Source of the DNA: AP-15 sp963750195
GTDB taxonomy: Bacteria > Pseudomonadota > Alphaproteobacteria > ATCC43930 > CGMCC-115725
Assembly: GCA_963750195.1 (NCBI GenBank)
Contig: CAVVPS010000017.1
Location: 124,001-188,000 of the forward strand
Direction of reading: 5' to 3'
Length of the DNA: 64,000 nt
Shown: positions 25,753-34,954 of the stretch, in pieces
How the letters are laid out: each line of letters begins with the position of its first letter
Numbering within the stretch: the stretch's first letter is position 1
The notes under the pieces: generated by a model
What the model saw: the letters and a program-made list of their open reading frames with translations, nothing else
What the model was told of the DNA's origin: nothing
Database searches by the model: none
Position numbers and translations under genes: made by a program

Positions 25753-27165
25753 TCAGGCAGGTTCCATCGCCCGTTCGGATGCGATCACCTCGATCTGGCC
25801 GATCGTCTCCTTGCCCCACACGATCGGAACGACGGCGCCGATTGCGGCAAACAGCAGCATCGTGCCGAAGAAGATCGTCGGCGAGCCGGTATGCGGCGCC
25901 ATGAAAAACGGCAGCAGGCCGCCGGCGAATATCCGGCCGACCGACTCGCCGAAGAGGTGGCCGCGGCCGCGCAATGCCGTCGGGAACTGCTCGGACAGAT
26001 AGACCCGGGTCGCGCTGAACGCCGACACCACCGTAAAGCCGATGATCAGGCCGCCCGCGATCATCAACATGCGGGCGTATTCTCCCGCCGTATGTGAAAG
26101 CAGCATCAGGCAGAATCCAGGCAGCGACCCGGCCATCACATAGAAGATTGTCCAGCGCCGGCCGATGATCTCCATCAGCCAGCCGGTGAACCCCTTCCCG
26201 ACAAAGCTCGTCGCATAGATGATCGAGGTAATCCCCAGGCTCACACTGACGGCATAACCCTGGTTGGTCAGCGCCTTCGGCAGCAGCGCCGCAGTCATAA
26301 AAGCAGCGGAGGCGGCGCAGGTGCCGGTGATCACGCCGACCGCGGTCCACCGCAGCTGGCCCTTCGCGAACAAGGCCCAGTAGGGCGGCAGCGTCTCGCG
26401 ACCGGGCGCGCGAACGTCGCCGAGCTCCGCCGCGGTCAGCGGCGAGACCCGATTGCCGGACCGCCTGATGATCTGGTTGACAACGTCGACCGCGATTCGC
26501 GCCTCGCCGCGCCGCAGATGCCAGCGCGGGCTCTCCGGCAGCAGGAAATAGACGATCGCCGGCACGACCAGCACCGCAAGTCCGCCCGGCAAGGCCAGCA
26601 ACCGGAACGCATCGGGATTGCCGGCAAGCAGGCCGCCGACGAACGGCAAGACGGTGAACGAGGAGGCCAGCGCCATCTCGTAGATCGCGCCGTAGGTGCG
26701 GCGGTGCTGCGCCGGCATCAATTCGGCGGCGATCGGGAAAACCGCCGACCACACGCCGCCGGCGCCAAGGCCGGTCAACGCCCGCAGGATGAGCAGTTGC
26801 TCGGCATTCTGCACGAACGGGATCAGAAGGGTGAAGAACGTCGTCGCAATCACGCCGATCACCAGCATGGCCTTGCGGCTCAACTGGTCGCCGACCGCCG
26901 AGAAGCCGAAGCCGCCGATGGTCCCCATGATGGCGGGGCCGAGGAGCAGCCACTGGATATCGGTCCCGGTCAGATGCAACGGCGCCTTGGCCAGCACTAT
27001 CAGCGAGCCGGTCATAAACAGATCGTAACCCTCGATGAAGCCTACGAGGGCGAGGATGAAGATGATCAAGACCTGGTAGGAGCTGAAGGGAATGCTGTCC
27101 ATCTTGCGGCCAAGCACATGGCTGGCCGAAGAGCCCGACTTCTCCATCGGCGATTGGGCGGTCAT
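25753..27165 (-). CDS. MFS transporter, AAHS/sugar-porter type
   Basis: A 470-residue, 12-helix carrier. Helix 1 contains LALVGFIEGYDLFMTGSL (the D/E-rich G-x-x-x-G-Y-D signature of aromatic acid and sialate transporters). Loop 2-3 reads VGDQLSRKAMLVIG, RALTGLGAGGVWSAVFPI lies in helix 4, and PESPRWHLRRGEARIA follows helix 6. Likely a proton-coupled importer of a small organic acid or sugar acid; substrate unknown. The start at 27165 follows GGGGGAGG. Its neighbour on the other strand is the isochorismatase-fold gene. Confidence 0.85.
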   Translation of the reverse strand: MTAQSPMEKSGSSASHVLGRKMDSIPFSSYQVLIIFILALVGFIEGYDLFMTGSLIVLAKAPLHLTGTDIQWLLLGPAIMGTIGGFGFSAVGDQLSRKAMLVIGVIATTFFTLLIPFVQNAEQLLILRALTGLGAGGVWSAVFPIAAELMPAQHRRTYGAIYEMALASSFTVLPFVGGLLAGNPDAFRLLALPGGLAVLVVPAIVYFLLPESPRWHLRRGEARIAVDVVNQIIRRSGNRVSPLTAAELGDVRAPGRETLPPYWALFAKGQLRWTAVGVITGTCAASAAFMTAALLPKALTNQGYAVSVSLGITSIIYATSFVGKGFTGWLMEIIGRRWTIFYVMAGSLPGFCLMLLSHTAGEYARMLMIAGGLIIGFTVVSAFSATRVYLSEQFPTALRGRGHLFGESVGRIFAGGLLPFFMAPHTGSPTIFFGTMLLFAAIGAVVPIVWGKETIGQIEVIASERAMEPA

Positions 27166-27647
27166 GGTGCCTCCCCCGGGTTGTGGCAACCCGGCCACTT
27201 TGCGACGACCCGAACAAACGCGGCTGGGGTCGCCGCCTGATGCCCGCGGACTGACGCGTTGTGCCTGTTCACCTGCGAGGTCGGTTCATCCGACCCTTAT
27301 CAGTCCATACCTAGCGCCGCGATGTCGATGTGTCATCGGCAAAGTGTTAAATCTCCGGTCGAAAAAGTAACGCCGGATCTCTTCCGCTCGTCCCCTCCCC
27401 TAACACTCTCCCGCTCGCGGTGCCCCACCCGCGAGCCCCTTGACCAGTGTCAGCTGTGGGGAGAACCGGACGGGTGATGAGCGCGCATCGGGAAGGGCGG
27501 ACGAAATTGGGCGTCGAAGTCGTGCCAGCCCGGGCAGCCGGCGGGGACCACGACTGTTGTGGTCAAGGTTTCCTTTGCGAAGCCAATTGATTTCGGCCGT
27601 CGGGCGGTTACGCTCGGGGCAGTTCTCCCTCACCTGAGGAGGTGGCG
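27166..27647. other. Divergent intergenic region
   Basis: About 480 bases between the leftward MFS gene and the rightward isochorismatase-like gene. It has a mixed, partly AT-richer stretch at 27330-27370 and C-rich runs at 27385-27440. No supported gene; it should hold both promoters. Confidence 0.35.
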
Positions 27648-28256
27648 ATGCCCGAGCCTGAACATATCGATCGGCGCCGGGCGGCGCTGATCGCTTACGA
27701 CGTCTGCCGGCGTGCACTGACGCCAGCGGATTCCGCACGCAGGGCGGTGATGCGCCCGGCGCTCGATGCCTGGGTGCAGATGATCGCCGTCGCGCGGGCA
27801 GCAGGGGTGCCGGTGATTTACACGACACCGGTCAGCCGCTCCGATGGCGCCGACGTCGTGCTGCTGCCGACCGACCTTTCGGCGGAGACCGGCGTGCCGC
27901 CGCTGACCAACGGTGTCGAGGGCTCGCCGGAGGCCGGCTTCCCCGACGAGATCGCGCCGCGACCCGAGGATTACGTCTTTCTCAAGCGCCGGCCCAGCGC
28001 CTTCTACGGGACGGGCGTGGCCGAGCTGCTGCACATGCTGCGGCGCGACACGATCATTATCGGCGGCGGCGCCACCAATCGCGGCGTCGAGACGAGCGTG
28101 CGCGAGGCCTTCAACCTCGACCTCGCGTCTGTCGTGGTGCGCGAATGCTGCTGGAGCGGCGACCCGGCCGCCCACGCCTACAGCCTCGACAAGGCGATGA
28201 AAATGTACGCGCGCATTCGAAGCCTCGACCAGGTCGCGGCGATACTGCGAGAATGA
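27648..28256 (+). CDS. Isochorismatase-fold protein lacking the usual nucleophilic Cys
   Basis: A 202-residue cysteine-hydrolase/isochorismatase superfamily protein. Expected features are the catalytic aspartate in ALIAYDVCR and the lysine in YVFLKRRPSAFYGTGV. At the nucleophile position, where hydrolases have ..TNVCVEST.., this protein reads ATNRGVETSVREAF, so cysteine is replaced by glycine. Cysteine is also absent in true isochorismatases (EntB, PhzD), which hydrolyse vinyl ethers without a nucleophile, so this protein is unlikely to be an amidase of the nicotinamidase/ureidoacrylate type. GAGGAGG six bases before ATG 27648 sets the start. Confidence 0.8.
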   Translation: MPEPEHIDRRRAALIAYDVCRRALTPADSARRAVMRPALDAWVQMIAVARAAGVPVIYTTPVSRSDGADVVLLPTDLSAETGVPPLTNGVEGSPEAGFPDEIAPRPEDYVFLKRRPSAFYGTGVAELLHMLRRDTIIIGGGATNRGVETSVREAFNLDLASVVVRECCWSGDPAAHAYSLDKAMKMYARIRSLDQVAAILRE

Positions 28257-28431
28257 GGGGCGGGAGTTCGGAGCAAATCAGGAAAATCCAGCCGGCGAGC
28301 GAATCCGCAAATGCCGGTTCGTCACCCAAATCAATTGATCCGTGGACGGTCGGCACAGGTCTATTAGATCCCGCCAAAAGGGACGGCGCGCTGAGCGCGG
28401 TCCGTGGTCGGTCGATGGAAGGACGAACAAC

Positions 28432-29061
28432 ATGTTCAGACTTTATTACGCCCCCGGCACGTGTGCGCTCGCGACGCACATCGCGCTTGAAGAGGCTGGT
28501 GCGCCCTACGAGGCGGTTCTGGTCGATTTTCGTTCCCAAGGTCAGAGGAGCCCCGAATACCTCGCGGTAAACCCCAAAGGGCGCGTTCCCGCACTGGTGA
28601 CCGAGAGCGGCACGCTTACCGAAACGCCGGCGCTGCTGTGCTTTGTGGCACAGCGTTTTCCGAAGGCCGAACTCGCCCCGCTCGCTGATCCCTTCGCCCT
28701 TGCGCAGATTCAGGAGTTCAACAGTTATCTTTGTTCGACGGTGCATGTCGCGCATGCACACGGCAGGCGGGGCGCCCGGTGGGCCGATGACGCTGCAGCG
28801 ATTGAGGCAATGAAGCGCAAAGTGCCGGCGAACGTGACGGAATGCTTTGAGCTGATCGAGCACAAGCTCGCCAAGGGTCGGTGGGTCATGGGTGACCAGT
28901 ACACGATCTGCGATCCGTACCTGTTCACCATCGCTTCCTGGATAGAGGGTGACGGCGTCGACACCACCAAAGTACCCCGCGTCATGGAACATCGCGCGCG
29001 GATGCTGGCGCGTCCTGCTGTTCAAAGGGCTGTGGCCGCGGAAGGGACGCAAATTTTGTGA
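28432..29061 (+). CDS. Glutathione S-transferase, beta class-like
   Basis: A 209-residue GST. The N-terminal thioredoxin fold has LYYAPGTCALATHIALEEAG with Cys11 at the place of the beta-class catalytic cysteine. NPKGRVPALVTESGTLTETPAL carries the cis-proline and the glutathione-binding ES/ET region. The all-helical C-terminal domain has the N-capping motif YTICDPYLFTIASW. It conjugates glutathione to electrophiles or reduces mixed disulfides in the cytoplasm. AAGGA lies nine bases before the ATG. It is downstream of the isochorismatase-fold gene and upstream of an amine oxidase. Confidence 0.9.
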   Translation: MFRLYYAPGTCALATHIALEEAGAPYEAVLVDFRSQGQRSPEYLAVNPKGRVPALVTESGTLTETPALLCFVAQRFPKAELAPLADPFALAQIQEFNSYLCSTVHVAHAHGRRGARWADDAAAIEAMKRKVPANVTECFELIEHKLAKGRWVMGDQYTICDPYLFTIASWIEGDGVDTTKVPRVMEHRARMLARPAVQRAVAAEGTQIL

Positions 29062-29185
29062 GGATCAGGCGTACCTCGAACGCTTCCACAAGCGCGGGTC
29101 GATCGCCGGCAGCCACCCGACTAAGCGTCGCTCACGGCCTCGGCTCTCTCGCGGTCGGACGATAGTTGGTCTTGAAGGGTAATCG

Positions 29186-30493
29186 ATGGCCTCTTCTGAT
29201 CTGACGCATATTGTGGTCGTCGGCGCTGGCGCCGCGGGCTTGATGACGGCGTGCGAGCTCGTGCGCGCGGGCAAACAAGTCACGATCCTTGAGGCGCGAG
29301 ACCGATGCGGCGGCCGCATCTACCCGCTGCCCGCCCAGGAATTTGGCTACCCGGCTGAAGGCGGCGCTGAATTTGTCCATGGCGCCGCGCCGGTGACGCG
29401 AGCTTTGCTGCGCGAAGCGCAGATTTCGCTCTTGCCGCGCTGCGGCACGCGATGGAGCGCTCGCACGGGCCAGTTATTGCCCAACGAGCCTTCACAGCCT
29501 CATCTGGGTCGGTTCTACCAAGCTCTGAGGGAGGTGAAAGCCGATCTGCCGATCGCCGAATTTCTGCAGACCCATTTTGCCGATCGGCGATACGACGAGC
29601 TGCGGCGGTCAATCACGCGGACCGTCGAAGGCTACGACGCAGCCGACCCGCATCGCGCCAGCACTCTCGCACTTCGCGACGAATGGATGGCCCGGGACGA
29701 CGGCGAACACGGGCGGATCGCGAAAGGCTACGGCGAGCTGATCGACTATCTTTCATCTGAATGCCGCAAGCATGGAGCCGTGCTTCATCTCGGTGCGGCC
29801 GTAATTGCGATTGACGAGGCCCGCGGGCGGGTTGCCGTGCGCTGTTACCACGGCGGCACGTTCGAGGCCGACGCCGCGATCCTCACCCTGCCACCCCCGC
29901 TCCTGGCCGAAATCACGCTGCCGTCGGCGGCCCGCGAGCGGGTGGCAGCCGCTGACGATATCGGGTTCGGCAGCGTCGTCAAAATTCTGTTTCGCTTCGG
30001 CACGAAGTGGTGGGCCGATCATGGCGGACGAGATCTGGCCGATCTGTCTTTCCTGCTTTCCGATGCAACGGTCCCGACCTGGTGGACCCAGTATCCAGAC
30101 GGATATCCGGTGCTGACCGGCTGGTTGGCGGGCCCCAAGGCCGACAGGGTGTCGTCACTTGCCGAGGCCGAACTTATCGACATGGGGCTCGCCTCGCTCG
30201 GCGAGATTTTCGATCTTCCTCCGGACCGCCTCAGGAGAAATCTCGTCGCGGCGCGAGCGATCAACTGGGGCAACGATCCGTTCGCGCGCGGCGCTTATTC
30301 CTACGCCACGCCTAGGACACGCGAAGCGCAGTCGCTGCTGAGAAAATCGAACGGTGACGCCATATTCTTTTCCGGCGAGGCGCTCTATGCCGGTCCGGTT
30401 ATGGGCACGGTCGAGGCGGCGCTGGCCAGCGGCCAGGAAACAGCGCAGACGATCCTGACAGGGTTTCCGGCGACACCATCCCGCGTCCGGTAA
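29186..30493 (+). CDS. Flavin-containing amine oxidase (monoamine oxidase-like)
   Basis: A 435-residue FAD enzyme. The N-terminal dinucleotide fold is VVVGAGAAGLMTACELVRAG, followed by EARDRCGGRIYPL and GGAEFVHG, typical of monoamine oxidases, polyamine oxidases and protoporphyrinogen oxidases. The C-terminal FAD-closing segment is IFFSGEALYAGPVMGTVEAALASG. It oxidises amines to imines and passes electrons to oxygen, giving hydrogen peroxide. The substrate is not evident. GAAGGG precedes the ATG. Confidence 0.85.
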   Translation: MASSDLTHIVVVGAGAAGLMTACELVRAGKQVTILEARDRCGGRIYPLPAQEFGYPAEGGAEFVHGAAPVTRALLREAQISLLPRCGTRWSARTGQLLPNEPSQPHLGRFYQALREVKADLPIAEFLQTHFADRRYDELRRSITRTVEGYDAADPHRASTLALRDEWMARDDGEHGRIAKGYGELIDYLSSECRKHGAVLHLGAAVIAIDEARGRVAVRCYHGGTFEADAAILTLPPPLLAEITLPSAARERVAAADDIGFGSVVKILFRFGTKWWADHGGRDLADLSFLLSDATVPTWWTQYPDGYPVLTGWLAGPKADRVSSLAEAELIDMGLASLGEIFDLPPDRLRRNLVAARAINWGNDPFARGAYSYATPRTREAQSLLRKSNGDAIFFSGEALYAGPVMGTVEAALASGQETAQTILTGFPATPSRVR

Positions 30494-30705
30494 CGTTCCG
30501 AGCTCGCCTCGGTCGGCTGAATTCACCATCTGCCCCGGCACGGGTCGCCATCTTCTAATACGGCGACAATGCACCGATTCCGGCCTTTCGCACTTTTGAC
30601 GAGGCGGCCATGACGGTCAGAGACTAACCTGCTTCGCGCGAACGCGGCGCTGGCCCATGAACAGACCGGGCATCGTGGTCGGGAACGATGTTACGGCCAA
30701 TTGCG

Positions 30706-31068
30706 TTACAGCGTGGCGATAGCAGCGGCTACTGCGGCGATCTCGTTAATGACGGTCGACGCAATGTTGACAGCCTTCACCAGCGCATCGATCTGATTCT
30801 TCTGATTATCAATCGTAGTCGTTGTCTGCTTCACGACCGCGATGGCTGCGCTGAGAGAATTGATTTTCGTTATCGTGCGCAAGCCGACAAGCTGTTCCTC
30901 GAGTGAGTTGGCATCCCAAAATGGGCCGCTCAGCCGTTGGACAAGGTCCATGTTCCCTGCCACTGCCGCGGCATGCTGGGCTGCCTGGAGATCGGCGATG
31001 TAGGTGTTGAGTTTGGTAAGTGCATCACTGATTGTATTTAGCTGAGCTTGTGTCGCTACTGCCGGCAT
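30706..31068 (-). CDS. Small helical protein of unknown function (120 aa)
   Basis: AAAGGAG eight bases before the ATG gives MPAVATQAQLNTISDALTKL. The whole protein is rich in Ala, Ile, Thr and Asn and is predicted mostly helical, with a C-terminal hydrophobic helix (VNIASTVINEIAAVAAAIATL). No cysteine, no signal peptide. It lies 37 bases downstream of a lipoprotein gene and shares a TQAQLN helix start with it. Base composition is AT-richer than the surroundings, suggesting transfer. No family is recognised. Confidence 0.65.
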   Translation of the reverse strand: MPAVATQAQLNTISDALTKLNTYIADLQAAQHAAAVAGNMDLVQRLSGPFWDANSLEEQLVGLRTITKINSLSAAIAVVKQTTTTIDNQKNQIDALVKAVNIASTVINEIAAVAAAIATL

Positions 31069-31105
31069 GGGGAATCTCCTTTGTCCGATTAGTTCGTTCG
31101 GAAAC

Positions 31106-32032
31106 TCACTTTCCTCCAAGCGCCTTGTATGCCGCGTACGCGTCGCTGGCCGCCTTATAGGCAGTCTGGATCTCGGTTATCGAGAGAGTCGGTCCAGCTG
31201 CAGCTATCCGATCGTTCGCCGCCACGACGGCATCTAACGCCTTGTCGGCAGCATCCGGAGCAATCAATTCTTGGTTCAACTCTGCCATTAACATTTGCCT
31301 GTCCGAAAGCGTGCCTTTGGGCCACAGGCCGATAACATAAGTATTGATTTCGTTAGAAAGGATCGTTGGTATCTGCGCCGTCCAGTACCCGTTGATGTTC
31401 TTTAGTCCTCCCGCAATCGTGCGAAGAGGCTCTTTCGTGTTTTTCGCTGCGGATTGCACATCCTTCGAAATGGCAAAAGCGATGAGCGCATCGCCAACGT
31501 CTTTTACGGCTTGGCCAACCGCATTTAGCTGCGCCTGCGTCGGGAGACCCTTACCGCCGAGCGGCGTCAAAACGCTTGTATCGAATCCAGAGACACTTTT
31601 CCCAAGACTGTCAACATTGGTGTTGAACGTCGTTGCCGCTGTGTCGCTAGCCAAGTTTTGAAGTGCTTGCCCATAGGCTTGCAACGCGGTTAACACTCCG
31701 TTGATTGCCGTCCGGGCATCGGTTGGAATTTCTTTAGTGCCGCTTGGATCGTTGCTTGACTGGCATCTTACATCTATTGGGGAAATTTGGGGCCCAATAA
31801 TATCAATTGACTTGCTTGACAGAATACACAAATTGTGTGCTGTGGTCTTCAATCCATCAATCCCATCAAACAACGCATTCTCGGCGTTAACAGTCGTGGT
31901 CGTAGCCTGACCGAACTGTGTTACAGCAGGCCCAACGTTACTTGCGCAAGCACTTAAAATAAGAAATAAAGGCAGGCTGCCCTTTGTAAAGAAAGCGGCG
32001 CAGAGTGACAAAGGCTTGCACCACCTAAACAT
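31106..32032 (-). CDS. Putative outer-membrane lipoprotein of unknown function (308 aa)
   Basis: GGAGGG before the ATG at 32032 selects a start that gives a lipoprotein signal: a basic start, a hydrophobic core and the lipobox LSAC with Cys29. The mature part is helical, with a conserved-looking LPTQAQLNAVGQAVKDVGDAL segment matching the opening of the small downstream protein. It contains two cysteines (in the NLCILSS and VRCQSS segments) and a C-terminal YKAASDAYAAYKALGGK repeat-like helix. First gene of a two-gene operon in a lower-GC patch. No family recognised; role possibly in envelope adhesion or sensing, but that is a guess. Confidence 0.65.
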   Translation of the reverse strand: MFRWCKPLSLCAAFFTKGSLPLFLILSACASNVGPAVTQFGQATTTTVNAENALFDGIDGLKTTAHNLCILSSKSIDIIGPQISPIDVRCQSSNDPSGTKEIPTDARTAINGVLTALQAYGQALQNLASDTAATTFNTNVDSLGKSVSGFDTSVLTPLGGKGLPTQAQLNAVGQAVKDVGDALIAFAISKDVQSAAKNTKEPLRTIAGGLKNINGYWTAQIPTILSNEINTYVIGLWPKGTLSDRQMLMAELNQELIAPDAADKALDAVVAANDRIAAAGPTLSITEIQTAYKAASDAYAAYKALGGK

Positions 32033-32481
32033 CGTTCCCTCCCGGCCAGGACCTTCCGAGTAGCAGCCCATATCTGAGGTAGGGGCGTTACCCCACATAT
32101 GCTTTACGATCCGACATTCCCCAGATAGCCAATAAGACACTGATGCGGGGAGTTCGCAGCGCGACGACTTGCCTAGGGGAGTGGGGTTAAAGGCCTTAGC
32201 ATGTAGGGCGACATGTGCTGTCTCTCCCGTTTTCGTTTTGATATGTTGTCATGAATTCCACGAAACAGGGTAACCTACGATGGGTCGCGGGGGCTTCAGA
32301 TAATCGCGTTCTGCGCCATTTTTGAGGGCCGAGCAATTTAATTTTACGGAGAGGTTGGAAAAATGGCCTTTCGGGTCGGGCCGGCTGAACCGGGCTGATG
32401 GAGCCTACCCTCTCCAGATCGTGGGAAACGCCGCCAAAGTGGATATTTATGATCCGGCTGGAACTACAGGAGGGGCAGATG
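32033..32481. other. Divergent intergenic region, lower GC
   Basis: Between the leftward lipoprotein gene and the rightward FAD oxidoreductase. The stretch 32215-32270 is AT-rich and could hold the lipoprotein promoter. No supported gene or clear hairpin. Confidence 0.35.
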
Positions 32482-33586
32482 ATGAAGACGATAGTGATCG
32501 GCGCCGGCGTAATGGGCGCCTCGGTCGCATATCGGCTGGCTCAGGCCGGCGCGGCGGTTACGGTGCTGGAAGCGACGCGCGATCGGCGGCGGCACCTCCG
32601 GCATCAGCTTCGCCTGGACCAACGCGCACAATAAGCCGCCGAAGCCCTATCACGATCTGAATGTCGCCGGCATGAAGGCGCATTTGGCGCTGGCCGACGA
32701 GTTCGGCGCCACGCCATGGTGGCACGGCGGCGGCAGTCTGGAATGGGAAGCCGAACCCGATCGCAAGGCGCAAGGTGAAAATATTGAGCGGCTGCGGTCC
32801 TGGGGTTATGCCGCGGAGTGGATCACGCCGCACCAGGTGCAGGAACTGGAGCCGGACATCGATCCGGCGACGATCGGCGACGCGCCGGTGGCGTTTTTCC
32901 CGGAAGAGGGATGGCTCGACCCGGTGGTCTATGCGCATGCCATGCTGTCCGCCGCGCGGCTTCGCCATGGCGCGAAAGTCGTCTGCGGGGCCCGGGTCGT
33001 AGACCTGATCATCGCCGGCGATCGCGTGACCGGCGTCCGCGTCGCAGACGGCACGCTATACGAGGCCGACACCGTCGTGAACTGTGCCGGCCGCTGGACC
33101 AACGAGGCAACCCGGGATGCGGGTCTGCACTTGCCGCTCGCACCGACCGTGGGGTTCCTGGTGTTCACGCCCCCGGTCGCCGCCGGCTTGAGCCGCGTGG
33201 TCCGCAGCACGGTAATCGACGCGCGCCCTGATGGCGCGGGGCGCCTGATGCTGCATTGGAACCCGACCGATGCGACATTGAGCTTCGAGGCGAGGCTCAG
33301 CCCGTCGATGCCGGAGGCGCGCGATCTGGCGCGGCGCGCCCGACAGCTGCTGCCCTCGATCGGCGAGGTCGAGCCGGAGGCGGTGCGCATCGCCATCCGG
33401 CCGATCCCCGGCGACCATCTGTCTGCCATCGGGCCGCTGCCGCGGACATCCGGCTATTACCTCGCCATCACCCATAGCGGCGTGACGATGTCGCCGTTCC
33501 TCGGCGCGGCGGCGGCTGACGAGATCGTCCACGGACGGCAAAGAGCCGAGCTGGCCGATTTCCGGCCTGCGCGTTTCTTCAATTGA
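32482..33586 (+). CDS. FAD-dependent oxidoreductase, DAO/glycine oxidase type (frameshifted)
   Basis: It begins MKTIVIGAGVMGASVAYRLAQ, the FAD-binding Rossmann fold, and continues in the D-amino-acid/glycine/sarcosine oxidase (DAO) family with GTSGISFAWTNAHNKPPKPYH, TVVNCAGRWTNEATRDAG and IRPIPGDHLSAIGPL. One extra G at 32581 breaks the frame after EATR; without it IGGGTSGISF follows directly. About 367 residues. AGGAGGGG seven bases before ATG 32482 sets the start. Electrons would go from an amino acid or amine to FAD and oxygen. Substrate unknown. Confidence 0.83.
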
Positions 33587-33768
33587 CCCGTGGACATAGC
33601 GCCGGTGCCTCCGGCGGCGCGCGACGACGAGCGCTCTCCCTGGATGTAAAAGCCGGTACGCAAGGTGTGAAGATCGGAAATCCGGTAGATGCCGTCCCCC
33701 TGTACGCCGTTCGCGACGCTTTGTCGGGTGGCGGTTTGGGCAATACCGTTTAAACTGCAGAGGTAACA

Positions 33769-34023
33769 ATGGCCGTCATTACGAGCGCGCAAATCAGCGT
33801 ATATCCGCTCCGGCAGAACCGGCTGGGCCCAGCCATCGACATGGTGCGCGCCGCGCTGATCTCGCACGGACTTGCGCCTCAGGTCGGCGCCATGAGCACC
33901 ATTGTCGTCGGCGAGGATACCGCGGTCTTCGCGGCGTTGGGGGAAGCCTTTGCCAAGGCGGCGGAGTTGGGTCACGTCGTGATGACGGTTACCGTCTCGA
34001 ATGCCTGCCCGATCCCGGACTGA
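33769..34023 (+). CDS. Thiamine-binding MTH1187/YkoF-like protein
   Basis: An 84-residue single-domain protein of the MTH1187/YkoF family (ferredoxin-like fold). Typical features are the initial beta strand AQISVYPLRQNRLGPAIDMVRAAL, the middle GLAPQVGAMSTIVVGED, and the final ELGHVVMTVTVSNACP. Members bind thiamine or hydroxymethylpyrimidine and oligomerise. No TPP riboswitch is visible upstream. It overlaps the next gene by 23 bases. GAGG precedes the ATG. Confidence 0.8.
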   Translation: MAVITSAQISVYPLRQNRLGPAIDMVRAALISHGLAPQVGAMSTIVVGEDTAVFAALGEAFAKAAELGHVVMTVTVSNACPIPD

Positions 34024-34749
34024 CCTAGTCACGCGCCTGCCTCCCCTCGCTGTTCCCGCCGGCGCGTTTGGGCCCGAATCCTACGACGACTGGCGCACGA
34101 CCTCGCTCGGCAGCCTCACAGAAAGTCTCGAACAACGGCTAATCTTGCGACTGGCGGGTGAAGTCAGAGGTCGGGCGGTTCTAGACGTCGGCTGCGGCGA
34201 CGGTGCGTTAGCTTTGACCTTTTCGCGCAATGGCGCTGTGCGCGTCGTCGGGTGCGATAGCGATCCGCGGATGATCGCGCGCGCCATGCTGAGGGGGCAG
34301 GATACGGGGCTCCGATCAACTATGTGCTCGCCAAGGCTGAGTACCTGCCGTTTCGGGACCGGAGCTTCGACGTTGTCAGCATCATCACCGTGTTGACCTT
34401 CGTGCCGGACCCTGACCTCGCGCTTCGGGAAATTGCGCGCGTGCTGCGGCCAGGTGGCCGACTGATCCTCGGCGATCTCGGCAAGTGGAGCCTATGGTCC
34501 GCTTCGAGACGCGCGCGTAGCTGGCTGGGCGCAAAGATGTGGAAGGACGCGCGGTTCAGGTCCGCAAGAGAACTACGGGTAATGGTTGAGAGAGCGCAGC
34601 TTCGCGTCGAGCATGTCGCCGGCGCAGTGTACTATCCGCGCTGCCGATCGATCGCGCGGCTTATGGCGCCGGCCGATCCTTTGCTTGGCGAACTGACCAC
34701 TTTTGGAGGTGCTTTCCTCGCCGTCCTGGCCGTGAAAGGTGGCCAGTGA
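34001..34749 (+). CDS. Class I SAM-dependent methyltransferase (frameshifted)
   Basis: Motif I VLDVGCGDGALALTFSRNG and the following acidic loop VVGCDSDPRMI are clear. The UbiE-like motif SFDVVSIITVLTFVPDPDLALREIARVLRPGGRLILGDLG lies in another frame. A single missing G in the GGGG run at 34306-34309 explains the break: adding it gives GQDTGAPINYVLAKAEYLPFRDRSFDVV. The repaired protein is about 249 residues. Probably methylates a small molecule. The ATG at 34001 lies inside the thiamine-binding gene, so the two are likely co-translated. Confidence 0.78.
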
Positions 34750-34954
34750 GGGATCTTCACCCCATAATTGTGGCGACCGAGCGTAGGATTGCCGTAAACT
34801 CGCATTACCCCCCGTCGGTGCGGGCTAGGACGAGGAGAACCCGCTAAACACGCGTCTCACACGGCTCGGTGGAAAGCAGTCATCGTATGCGCAGGCTTGA
34901 GCACCTGGGATGCGAAACCTGCAGAAGTTCCTCAATCGAAGCGATCCCGATCAA

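Noticed and set aside
33587..33768. TPP riboswitch before the thiamine-binding gene
   Set aside because: No CTGAGA/ACCTGATC thi-box elements are visible.
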